A DNA stretch of 6,176 bases from an uncultured Eubacteriales bacterium. GTDB taxonomy: Bacteria > Bacillota > Clostridia > Christensenellales > Aristaeellaceae. A program made the translations under genes and the position numbers. Positions 1-5,565 of the stretch are shown piece by piece. The notes below the pieces were generated by a model. It searched no databases. It saw only the letters and a program-made list of their open reading frames with translations, and had not been told where the DNA came from. The stretch spans positions 1-6,176 of the forward strand of contig CALVPU010000194.1 of the NCBI GenBank assembly GCA_944353735.1, in the 5' to 3' direction. Numbering within the stretch: position 1 is the first letter of the stretch; the number at the start of each line of letters is the position of its first letter.

Positions 1-82
1 GGGCGAATGCGCCGAGCATCAGATAGTAGAGCAGGCAGGCGCCGCCCGCCGCGAAATAGACCTTTTCCAGCACGCGCGTCAC
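1..82 (-). CDS. Partial N-terminus of a probable membrane protein
   Basis: Reading leftward from a GTG at 82-80 there are 27 open codons running off the window edge. The peptide has a short polar head (MTRVLEKVYF) followed by a hydrophobic stretch, roughly residues 9-27 (FAAGGACLLYYLMLGAFA), which looks like a first transmembrane helix or signal anchor. The GTG start is chosen because AGAGGTGAT (94-86), close to the ideal anti-16S sequence, lies about 7 nt upstream counted from GAGG. An in-frame ATG at 100-98 lies upstream of this sequence and has no ribosome binding site of its own. The gene is divergent from the cytidylyltransferase cluster. Too little is visible to name a family; no function is assigned. 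Confidence 0.6.
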   Translation of the reverse strand, partial: MTRVLEKVYFAAGGACLLYYLMLGAFA

Positions 83-104
83 AGGATCACCTCTTTCCAT
101 TAGA

Positions 105-165
105 CCGCCTGCGGGCGCAAAATGTTCCCCAAACCCTGGAAAATTTGCGCAAAGCCTGCAGGCGG
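105..165. repeat. Inverted repeats in the divergent intergenic region
   Basis: CCGCCTGC (105-112) is repeated in inverse orientation as GCAGGCGG (158-165), with 45 nt between the arms. Inside lies the perfect 10-bp palindrome TTTGCGCAAA (144-153), whose half-site recurs as GCGCAAA at 116-122. The stretch sits between two divergent genes and upstream of the rightward promoter, so a regulator site or a leader structure for the minus-strand gene is possible. I recognise no known operator, and some self-complementarity is expected in such GC-rich DNA. Confidence 0.25.
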
Positions 166-189
166 GACGCGGCGCGGCGCTCCCGCGCG

Positions 190-218
190 TTGACAAACCG
201 CCGCCGATCTCCTATAAT
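190..218 (+). promoter_or_regulatory. Consensus sigma-A/sigma-70 promoter for the surface-glycan cluster
   Basis: TTGACA at 190-195 and TATAAT at 213-218 are both perfect consensus hexamers, separated by the ideal 17-bp spacer. There is no extended TGn element. The expected transcription start is near 225, giving a leader of about 50 nt to the TTG start at 276. The -10 region and the bases to about 238 form an AT-rich island in otherwise very GC-rich DNA. No equally good promoter is visible before any later plus-strand gene, so it probably serves the cytidylyltransferase, the LicD genes and perhaps genes beyond. Confidence 0.88.
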
Positions 219-275
219 TAGGTATTGTGATAAATTGGGCGTGTGTGGTCGCCCAGGGAAGCGAGGCGGTCGGAT

Positions 276-986
276 TTGAACATCGCCCTGATCATTGCGG
301 GCGGGCGCGGCATGCGCATGGGGCAGGAGATCCCCAAGCAGTTCCTGACGGTGGAGGACAAGCCGGTCATCGCCTACACGATGGAGGCGTTCGAGAAGCA
401 CCCGGACATCGACGTCATCGCCGTGGTCTGCGTCGAGGGCTGGGACTCGATCCTCGCCGCCTACGCGCGGCAATATGGCATCTCCAAACTCCGGCACATC
501 GTGCCCGGCGGCGAGAACGGGCAGGCGAGCATCCGCAACGGCGTGTTCGAGCTCGAGCGCCGCTACGCCGCGGACGATCTGGTGCTCATCCACGACGCCA
601 TCCGCCCGCTGGTCTCGCCCGAGATCATCTCCGGCTGCATCGCCACGGCGCGCGAGCGCGGCTCCGCCATCGTCACCATTCCCTGCCAGGAAGCGATGCT
701 GGAGACCGCCGACCAGCTGTCGAGCGCGCGCGTCGTGCCGCGCGAGAACCTCAAGCGCACGCAGACGCCGCAGGGCTTCCCCCTCGGGCGCATCGCCGAA
801 GCTCACCGCCGCGCGCTGGCGCGGGGCATCGTCAATTCCGTCGCCTCGTGCACGATGATGGTCGAGCTCGGTGAGCCGGTCTGTTTCTGCGCCGGTTCGG
901 AAAAGAACATCAAGCTCACCACGCCGGAGGACTTGGAGATCTTCCGCGCGCTGCTGCACCTGCAAAAGCGACAGGAGGGATGCTAA
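276..986 (+). CDS. IspD/TarI-family cytidylyltransferase
   Basis: The 236-residue product is typical in length for the IspD/TarI family, which joins CTP to a polyol or sugar-alcohol phosphate (MEP, ribitol 5-phosphate) to give a CDP-alcohol and pyrophosphate in the cytoplasm. Visible motifs are the nucleotide loop AGGRGMRMG plus PKQF (residues 8-23), GGENGQASIRNG (78-89), HDAIRP (106-111, with a metal-binding Asp107), R156, TQTPQGF (162-168) and NIKLTTPEDL (211-220). The TTG start is chosen because the protein then begins as the family does (MNIALIIAGG) and GAGGCGG lies at 263-269; an in-frame GTG at 243 has no clear ribosome site. By eye, the second metal-binding Asp (Asp209 of E. coli IspD) aligns with Ala190. 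Adjacent LicD and TagB/TagF-like genes favour a TarI-like role, making a CDP-polyol for surface polymers, over isoprenoid synthesis. The family is secure; the substrate is inferred. Confidence 0.9.
   Translation: MNIALIIAGGRGMRMGQEIPKQFLTVEDKPVIAYTMEAFEKHPDIDVIAVVCVEGWDSILAAYARQYGISKLRHIVPGGENGQASIRNGVFELERRYAADDLVLIHDAIRPLVSPEIISGCIATARERGSAIVTIPCQEAMLETADQLSSARVVPRENLKRTQTPQGFPLGRIAEAHRRALARGIVNSVASCTMMVELGEPVCFCAGSEKNIKLTTPEDLEIFRALLHLQKRQEGC
973..978 (+). promoter_or_regulatory. Ribosome binding site deciding the first LicD start
   Basis: AGGAGG lies inside the last codons of the cytidylyltransferase gene. It is only 1 nt from the ATG at 980 but 7 nt from the ATG at 986, so 986 is the better start. 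The stop TAA (984-986) and the start ATG (986-988) then share a base as TAATG, which suggests translational coupling of the two genes. Confidence 0.75.
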
Positions 987-1885
987 TGGAACGCGCACAT
1001 GCGGGCGAGACCGTCACCCTGAACCTCGCGGACGTACAGGCGGTCGGACTGGAGATCCTGCTCAAGTTCGACGCCTACTGCCGCGCGCACGGCCTGCGCT
1101 TTTACCTCTGCGGCGGCACGCTGCTCGGCGCGGTGCGCCATCAGGGCTTCATCCCCTGGGACGACGACGTGGACGTGTTCATGGCGCGCCCGGACTTCGA
1201 CCGGCTGATCGCACTGGACCGCGACGACCCCATCGGCGACGGCTTCGAGCTCGCCTGCGTCGCCAACGGCAAGCTGCCGCGCGCCTTCGCCAAGCTCTAC
1301 TTCACGCCCACGCGCGTCGTGCGCCCCTATCTCAAGCCCCTCGGCGGGCCGCACGTGTGGATCGACATCCTGCCGGTGGACGGGCTGCCGGAGGACACGC
1401 GCGTCTACCGGCGGCTGCTGCGCCTGCGCAACTTCCTCGAAAAGCAGAACCTGGTCGCCATGTGGAAGGTCGGCAAGGGTCACCGCAAGAAGATGATCCT
1501 CGAAAACGCCGTGCGCTATCCGCTGGCGCGGCTGTTCGGTCCGTGGCGCTGGGCGCGCTGGATGGACGCGCTCGGCAGGCGCCGCCCCTACGAGACCTCC
1601 GGCACGGTCGGCACGCTGGTCAGCGGCCGCTACGGGCTGGGCGAGGCGATGCCAAAGGCGCGCTACGAGACGCCCGCGACGGTGACGTTCGCCGGATATC
1701 CGTTCGAGACGATGTCCTGCTACCGCGAATACCTCTCCGGCATCTACGGCGACTACATGACCCCGCCGCCGCAGAACTGCCGCGGCAGACACATTTCCGG
1801 CGTCACCATGGCGCGCGCCGACTACGACGATCTCCTGCGCAGGCATCCCGAATTGCGCGCCGGTCATCCGGAACTTACGCCCTGA
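986..1885 (+). CDS. LicD-family phosphotransferase, first copy
   Basis: This 299-residue protein carries the LicD signature: CGGTLLGAVRHQGFIPWDDD at residues 42-61, followed by VD with Asp63. Asp59, Asp60, Asp61 and Asp63 form the likely metal and catalytic acid cluster of this nucleotidyltransferase-fold family. A second motif, WIDILPVDG (125-133), and a C-terminal YREYLSGIYGDYM motif complete the LicD pattern. No signal peptide or membrane helix is evident. LicD proteins move a phospho-alcohol, classically phosphocholine from CDP-choline, onto glycan or teichoic acid; the animal relatives FKTN and FKRP move ribitol phosphate from CDP-ribitol. The start overlaps the stop of the cytidylyltransferase gene by one base, so donor synthesis and transfer are probably co-expressed. 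No choline kinase or choline transporter gene is visible, so phosphocholine as the group moved is not supported. The family is secure; donor and acceptor are unknown. Confidence 0.9.
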   Translation: MERAHAGETVTLNLADVQAVGLEILLKFDAYCRAHGLRFYLCGGTLLGAVRHQGFIPWDDDVDVFMARPDFDRLIALDRDDPIGDGFELACVANGKLPRAFAKLYFTPTRVVRPYLKPLGGPHVWIDILPVDGLPEDTRVYRRLLRLRNFLEKQNLVAMWKVGKGHRKKMILENAVRYPLARLFGPWRWARWMDALGRRRPYETSGTVGTLVSGRYGLGEAMPKARYETPATVTFAGYPFETMSCYREYLSGIYGDYMTPPPQNCRGRHISGVTMARADYDDLLRRHPELRAGHPELTP

Positions 1886-1987
1886 GCGCCGCGCGCTCCC
1901 GCCCCCAGAAATGGCGCAAACGGGAACAACTCCCCCTCGGGACATTTTCCTTGAATGACGCTCCCAACGGAAAGCGAGGCCGCAAGC

Positions 1988-2806
1988 ATGGACAGGCAAT
2001 ACCTCTCCGCGCAGGAGATCCACGCCGAGCTGCTCGCCATGCTGCAGCTGGTGGACGCGATCTGCCGCGCCGAGCACATCGACTACTTCCTCTCCGGCGG
2101 CACGCTGCTGGGCGCGGTGCGCCATCGGGGCTTCATCCCCTGGGACGACGACGTCGACCTGATGATGCCGCGCCCCGCGTTCGAGCGCTTTCTCGCCGCT
2201 GCGCCAAAACATCTGCCTCCGCGCTACGCGCTGGGCTTCCCCGGGCGGCTGCCGGACTACGCCTTCCCGTGGATGCGCATCGTCGACCGGCAGATCGCCG
2301 CGGAAGACGACGGCACGCTGCGCGCGCACACGAGCCGGCTGTTTCTGGACATCTTCCCCATCGACGGCATGCCGTCCAATCCGGCGCTGGCGCGGGCGGC
2401 GTTCCGGGCGATCCGCGCGCGCGACGTGCTCTTTCGCTGCGCGCGCAAGAAGGGCTTTCAGCCCGGCGAGCGGCTGCAGGCGCTGAAGCGCCCGCTGATG
2501 GCGCTGACGCGGCTGCGCCCGCCGGAGCGCTATGGACTGAGCCTCTACCGCGCCGCAGGCCGCATTCCCTTCGACCGCGCCCACTACGCCGGCGTCTACG
2601 TCATCACCCACTACGGCGAGCGCGAGCGCCTGCCGGCGGAGGTCTTTCGCGGCGCGGTGCGCGTGCCTTTCGAGGGCGGCAGCTATCCCGCGCCGATCGG
2701 CTACGACACCTACCTGCGCGCCCTCTACGGCGACTACATGCAGCTGCCGCCCGAGTCCGCCCGCGCTTCGCTGCACAACCTGAAGCTCTGGCGCATAGAG
2801 GCGTAG
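1988..2806 (+). CDS. LicD-family phosphotransferase, second copy
   Basis: This 272-residue protein is a paralogue of its upstream neighbour. It has SGGTLLGAVRHRGFIPWDDD (residues 36-55) followed by VD with Asp57, LDIFPIDG (120-127) and a C-terminal YLRALYGDYMQLPP. The N-terminus up to the signature (sequence beginning MDRQYLSAQEIHAELLAMLQ) matches the usual LicD opening helix, which supports the ATG at 1988; GAGG at 1976-1979 lies 8 nt upstream. An in-frame ATG at 1955 would add 11 residues and lacks a clear ribosome site. It lies 102 nt after the first LicD gene, in a gap with no evident promoter or terminator. Outside the motifs the two proteins differ widely, so they are old paralogues that probably act on different acceptors or at successive steps. 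Family assignment is firm; the transferred group is unknown. Confidence 0.9.
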   Translation: MDRQYLSAQEIHAELLAMLQLVDAICRAEHIDYFLSGGTLLGAVRHRGFIPWDDDVDLMMPRPAFERFLAAAPKHLPPRYALGFPGRLPDYAFPWMRIVDRQIAAEDDGTLRAHTSRLFLDIFPIDGMPSNPALARAAFRAIRARDVLFRCARKKGFQPGERLQALKRPLMALTRLRPPERYGLSLYRAAGRIPFDRAHYAGVYVITHYGERERLPAEVFRGAVRVPFEGGSYPAPIGYDTYLRALYGDYMQLPPESARASLHNLKLWRIEA

Positions 2807-2874
2807 CGGCAACGCGCGCCATACCCCTGCCGCCGGCGCTTTCCGGTGCTTTTCATCGTCCGCACGGCCCGCCG

Positions 2875-2881
2875 AAGGAGG
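2875..2881 (+). promoter_or_regulatory. Strong ribosome binding site for the epimerase GTG start
   Basis: AAGGAGG followed by a 7-nt T-rich spacer (TTTTTTC) leads directly to GTG at 2889. This near-perfect site supports the non-ATG start and independent translation despite the 82-nt gap after the second LicD gene. Confidence 0.85.
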
Positions 2882-2888
2882 TTTTTTC

Positions 2889-3926
2889 GTGGATCTTCGC
2901 ACGCATCCCCTCTATCTCGCCGACCTCGATGAGGCCGCCGACTGGCCCGCGCTGGACGCGCTGCGCGGGGCGACGGTGCTGGTCACCGGCGCGACCGGGC
3001 TCATCGGCGCCTGCCTGACCGACGCCCTCGCCCGGGCGAGCCGCGCGCGGAAGCTGGGCGTGCGGGTGATCGCGCTGTGCCGCGACGCGGCGCGGGCAAG
3101 GGCACGATTTGACGGCGCGGCGAACGTAACTCCGTGCGGCGCGGACCTCGCCGCGTGGTCGGGCGCGCTGCCGGCGGCGGACTTCGTCGTGCACGCCGCC
3201 TCCAACGCCCATCCGATGGCGTTCTCCGCCGACCCGGTCGGCACGATGCGCGCCAACCTGCTGGGCACGATGCGGCTGCTCGAAGGGCTGCGCGCCGGCG
3301 GACGGCGGCTGCTGCTCGTGTCCACAGGGGAGATCTACGGCGAGAACCCCGCCGTCACGGACGGCTTTCGCGAGGATGGCTTCGGCAAAATCGACCCGAT
3401 GAACCCGCGCGCCTGCTATCCCGAGAGCAAGCGCGCCGCCGAGACGCTCTGCGCCAGCTACGCCAGCCAGTACGGGCTGGACTGCGTGGTCGCGCGGCTG
3501 TGCTACGTTTACGGTCCGACGGTCTCCGCCGCCAACACCCGCGCCGACGCGCAGTTCCTGCGCCGCGCGCTGGCGGGCGAGGACATCGTGCTCAAGAGCG
3601 ACGGCGCGCAGCTGCGCTCGTACTGCTACGTCGCCGACGCGGTGCGCGGGCTGCTGGCAGTGTTGACGAGCGGCGCGCGCGGCGAGGCGTACAATGTCGC
3701 CGCGCGCGGCGAGGCGCACACGATTCGCGCATACGCTGAGACGCTGGCGCGGCTCGCCGGCGTGCGCGTGGCGTTTGACCTGCCGCCCGAGGCGGAGCGG
3801 CGCGGCTATTCCGCCGTCACGCGCGCGGTGCAGAACCCGTTGAAGCTCGAGGCGCTCGGCTGGGCGGCGCGCGTCCCGCTGGCGGCCGGCCTCGCGCGCA
3901 CGCTGGCAATCCTGAAGGGAGCCTGA
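2889..3926 (+). CDS. NAD-dependent epimerase/dehydratase (extended SDR)
   Basis: This 345-residue protein has the size and order of motifs of extended short-chain dehydrogenases acting on nucleotide sugars. The Rossmann loop is LVTGATGLIGA (residues 31-41, Gly34, Gly37, Gly40), preceded by about 25 extra N-terminal residues. HAASNAHP (102-109) takes the place of the common HLAA motif. STGEIYG (145-151) supplies the catalytic Ser/Thr, and Y177-P-E-S-K181 is the YxxxK pair. RLCYVYGP and RSYCYVADAVRG follow in the sugar-binding half. Such enzymes epimerise, dehydrate or decarboxylate NDP-sugars in the cytoplasm. It is unlike the medium-chain reductase TarJ that normally supplies ribitol phosphate, and unlike classical SDR reductases. 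In context it may modify a nucleotide sugar for the same surface polymer. The exact reaction cannot be told from sequence. Confidence 0.88.
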   Translation: MDLRTHPLYLADLDEAADWPALDALRGATVLVTGATGLIGACLTDALARASRARKLGVRVIALCRDAARARARFDGAANVTPCGADLAAWSGALPAADFVVHAASNAHPMAFSADPVGTMRANLLGTMRLLEGLRAGGRRLLLVSTGEIYGENPAVTDGFREDGFGKIDPMNPRACYPESKRAAETLCASYASQYGLDCVVARLCYVYGPTVSAANTRADAQFLRRALAGEDIVLKSDGAQLRSYCYVADAVRGLLAVLTSGARGEAYNVAARGEAHTIRAYAETLARLAGVRVAFDLPPEAERRGYSAVTRAVQNPLKLEALGWAARVPLAAGLARTLAILKGA

Positions 3927-4190
3927 CGCGCGCCGCAGGTGGACGGCGGCTCAGCCAGCTTGAACCAGTGCCCAGCGCCAACTGCGGCCGCGCGCAGATG
4001 GGCGGCGGCGGAGTTGCGCTCGCGGCGCTGCCGGCAATTCGTTCCGGCGCGCTGCGGCGGTTTCTGTTTGTCCTTTTGCCGGAGCGCCCGACAGGCGCCG
4101 GTGAGCCCATCTCGGTTTCCGGCTGATTTTGCAGGGCGCGCAAGCGCGCGATCGTTCTTGTCCCGGCGCCCGCGCAGAGGAGGTGCGGTC
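3927..4190. other. 264-nt spacer with no recognisable gene
   Basis: This is the longest non-coding gap inside the plus-strand cluster. It is open in the frame of the downstream gene from 3939, but the encoded peptide is compositionally arbitrary (Ala, Arg, Ser and Cys rich), lies upstream of an ideal ribosome site and start, and resembles no domain I know. I find no convincing promoter. Two short self-complementary stretches are present: GCCGG with CCGGC in the segment around 4030-4050, and GCGCG-CAAG-CGCGC near 4136-4150, neither followed by a T run. It may be a long leader, decayed sequence or a dispersed repeat. Confidence 0.4.
4178..4185 (+). promoter_or_regulatory. Ribosome binding site deciding the TagB/TagF-like start
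   Basis: AGGAGGTG is a near-perfect Shine-Dalgarno sequence; AGGAGG ends 7 nt before the ATG at 4191. It supports 4191 as the start over in-frame upstream starts such as 3939, which would add 84 residues with no domain character. Confidence 0.85.
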
Positions 4191-5369
4191 ATGATCTTAC
4201 AGCGGATTCGCAATTCGCCGCGGCTGTTTCGCCTGCTGGTGGCGCTGCGGCGCGTGGCGGGACGGGCATGGATGCGCGCGGCGCACCGCGTGCTCGGCGT
4301 TCACGGTCGCCGCGTATTCTTTTCCAGCTTCAAGGGCAAGGCGTATTCGGACAGCCCGCGCTTCATCTCCGAAGCGCTGCACGCGCTCTGCCCGGACGTG
4401 GAGATCGTCTGGCAGCTCGCGGACGCGTCGGGCGCGCCGGACTACGTGCGCGCGGTGCGCCCGCACACGCCGCAGGCGCTGGCGATGATCGCCTCGTCGC
4501 GCTGGATCGTCGACAACTTCAACCGCCCGCAGTACATGCCGCTGTTTTCGGACCAGCGCTACATGCAGACGTGGCACGGCGACCGCGGTTTCAAGAAGAT
4601 GCTGTTCGACATGGACCCCGGCGCGGGCTATCCCGACGGCGAACAGATCACGCTGGCGCTGTCGGGTTCGGACTTCGGCACGCGCAACTACCGCACGGCG
4701 TTTCGCTATTCGGGACCGGTACTGCAGCGCGGCATGCCGCGCAACGACCGGCTGGTGCGTCCCGATCCCGCGGAGATCGCCGCCATTCGCCTTCGCCTGG
4801 GGATTCCCGAGGACGCGCGCGTGCTGCTCTACGCGCCGACCTTTCGCGACGCCACTTCCGGCAAAGCGCAGCGCGCGGGCTTTGACCTGCGCTGGGCGCT
4901 GGAGCATCTGGCGTCGGCGACCGGCGCGCGCTGGGTCGGCCTGGTTCGCGCCCACGACCAGAACCTCGCCATCGACGCCGGCGAAGCCGCCGGAACCGTT
5001 CGCGACGTCACGCGTTACCCCGAGATGTCCGACCTGCTGCTCGCCGCCGACCTGCTCATCACCGATTACAGTTCCTCCGCCGGCGACTTCGTCCTTCTCG
5101 ACCGCCCGGTGATCCTCTACCAGCCCGACCTCGAAACGTTCACCGCCGACGACCGCGGCATGTACTTCGACCTGCGCGCCTGTCCCTACGCCCGCGCGGA
5201 GTCCGCCGCCGAGCTCGGCGAGCTGCTCGGTCAGCTCGACCGCGTCGCCGCCCGCTGCGCCGACGTGCGCGCGTTCTACGGCGTCACGGAGTGCGGGGAA
5301 GCGGCAAAGCTGGCCGCGGAGGAGATCCGCAGGGGGCTCTGCCCCCTGCACCCCCGCTCAAGGGTCTGA
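4191..5369 (+). CDS. CDP-glycerol glycerophosphotransferase-like protein (TagB/TagF family)
   Basis: This 392-residue protein shows the motif series of the Glyphos_transf family: FFSSFKGKAYSDSP (residues 43-56), QTWHG (126-130) with His129 as the likely catalytic base, GMPRND, YAPTFRD, a later RAHD, and YPEMSDLLLAADLLITDYSS followed by DFVLLDRPVILYQ. These GT-B enzymes transfer glycerol phosphate or ribitol phosphate from a CDP donor onto a growing teichoic-acid-like chain at the inner membrane face. The basic N-terminus (residues 1-41, rich in Arg with short hydrophobic runs) could bind membrane. The length fits the TagB-type short form; TagF has a large extra N-terminal domain. It follows the SDR gene after 264 nt. 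The last 12 residues, from Arg381, and the stop codon lie in a hairpin-rich repeat, so the tail is probably not ancestral. Family certain; donor and primase versus polymerase role undecided. Confidence 0.9.
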   Translation: MILQRIRNSPRLFRLLVALRRVAGRAWMRAAHRVLGVHGRRVFFSSFKGKAYSDSPRFISEALHALCPDVEIVWQLADASGAPDYVRAVRPHTPQALAMIASSRWIVDNFNRPQYMPLFSDQRYMQTWHGDRGFKKMLFDMDPGAGYPDGEQITLALSGSDFGTRNYRTAFRYSGPVLQRGMPRNDRLVRPDPAEIAAIRLRLGIPEDARVLLYAPTFRDATSGKAQRAGFDLRWALEHLASATGARWVGLVRAHDQNLAIDAGEAAGTVRDVTRYPEMSDLLLAADLLITDYSSSAGDFVLLDRPVILYQPDLETFTADDRGMYFDLRACPYARAESAAELGELLGQLDRVAARCADVRAFYGVTECGEAAKLAAEEIRRGLCPLHPRSRV

Positions 5370-5412
5370 GACCCTTGAGAATCCCGCTTTGGCGGCGCAT
5401 AAAATGCGCCGC
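5331..5412 (+). repeat. Three back-to-back perfect inverted repeats, probable dispersed repeat
   Basis: Three perfect hairpins with 3-nt loops lie in a row: AGGGGGC-TCT-GCCCCCT (5331-5347), CTCAAGGGTC-TGA-GACCCTTGAG (5357-5379) and GCGGCGCAT-AAA-ATGCGCCGC (5392-5412). The loop of the second is the TGA stop codon of the TagB/TagF-like gene. The first two and the sequence joining them resemble palindromic repeats I recall at gene ends in gut Clostridia; that recollection is untested here. There is no T run directly after any of them, so they are not standard terminators. They may stabilise mRNA 3' ends or be remnants of a REP-like or MITE-like element. Confidence 0.7.
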
Positions 5413-5440
5413 GGAGGAGATCGAGCGTTTCGATTCGGGA

Positions 5441-5482
5441 CGAATCCCGCCGGACGGCGGCGGGATTCGCTTTGCGTTTTTT
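5441..5482 (+). terminator. Probable Rho-independent terminator of the plus-strand cluster
   Basis: A perfect 12-bp stem, CGAATCCCGCCG (5441-5452) with CGGCGGGATTCG (5458-5469), encloses a 5-nt loop. CTTTGCG separates the stem from TTTTTT at 5477-5482. The stem is strong, but the T run starts 7 nt after it, which is not ideal. It lies 71 nt after the TagB/TagF-like stop codon and faces the convergent ABC gene. No T run follows the stem on the minus strand. Confidence 0.65.
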
Positions 5483-5515
5483 GGGGCGTGTTTGTACGAG
5501 TATGGGCATAATTTT

Positions 5516-5542
5516 GACCTCCCGTCCTGACGGCGGGAGGTC
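5516..5542. terminator. Hairpin just beyond the ABC exporter stop, possible terminator
   Basis: GACCTCCCGTC (5516-5526) pairs with GGCGGGAGGTC (5532-5542) over 11 bp with one G-T wobble and a 5-nt loop. It begins 23 nt past the stop codon of the minus-strand ABC gene, where a terminator would be expected. On that strand the stem is followed by AAAATTATG rather than a T run. On the plus strand only TTGCCTT follows. It may act with a non-standard tail or simply protect the 3' end. Confidence 0.4.
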
Positions 5543-5565
5543 TTGCCTTGCGCGGGCGAGCTCGG

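Noticed and set aside
243..275. GTG start for the cytidylyltransferase at 243
   Set aside because: It lacks a ribosome site, lies very close to the predicted transcript start, and adds residues before the conserved family N-terminus that begins at the TTG at 276.
87..998. 303-codon open frame antisense to the cytidylyltransferase
   Set aside because: It is a shadow of the GC-rich cytidylyltransferase gene and runs through the divergent promoter region; no domain is seen.
986..2806. Phosphocholine (lic operon) decoration system
   Set aside because: The LicD proteins alone suggest it, but no choline kinase, choline transporter or LicC-type gene is visible, and the cytidylyltransferase is of the IspD/TarI type.
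2807..2888. Terminator or promoter between the second LicD gene and the epimerase
   Set aside because: The partial CCGG complementarity near 2832-2846 gives only a weak stem, and no -35/-10 pair is visible; the T run at 2882-2887 is the spacer of the ribosome site.
983..2902. 639-codon open frame on the minus strand antisense to both LicD genes
   Set aside because: It has no recognisable domain and an arbitrary Ala/Arg/Val/His-rich composition; the sense strand carries the conserved proteins.
871..3018. 715-codon open frame on the plus strand across the LicD genes
   Set aside because: It is Arg/Ala-rich, overlaps genes with clear LicD motifs in another frame, and is the expected stop-poor shadow frame of very GC-rich coding DNA.
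3939..4190. 84-residue N-terminal extension of the TagB/TagF-like protein
   Set aside because: The peptide has no domain character, and the ideal AGGAGGTG site places the start at 4191.
5432..5446. GATTCG-GGA-CGAATC hairpin that competes with the terminator stem, as an attenuator
   Set aside because: The 6-bp stem is much weaker than the 12-bp stem it would compete with, and no plus-strand gene follows that could be regulated.
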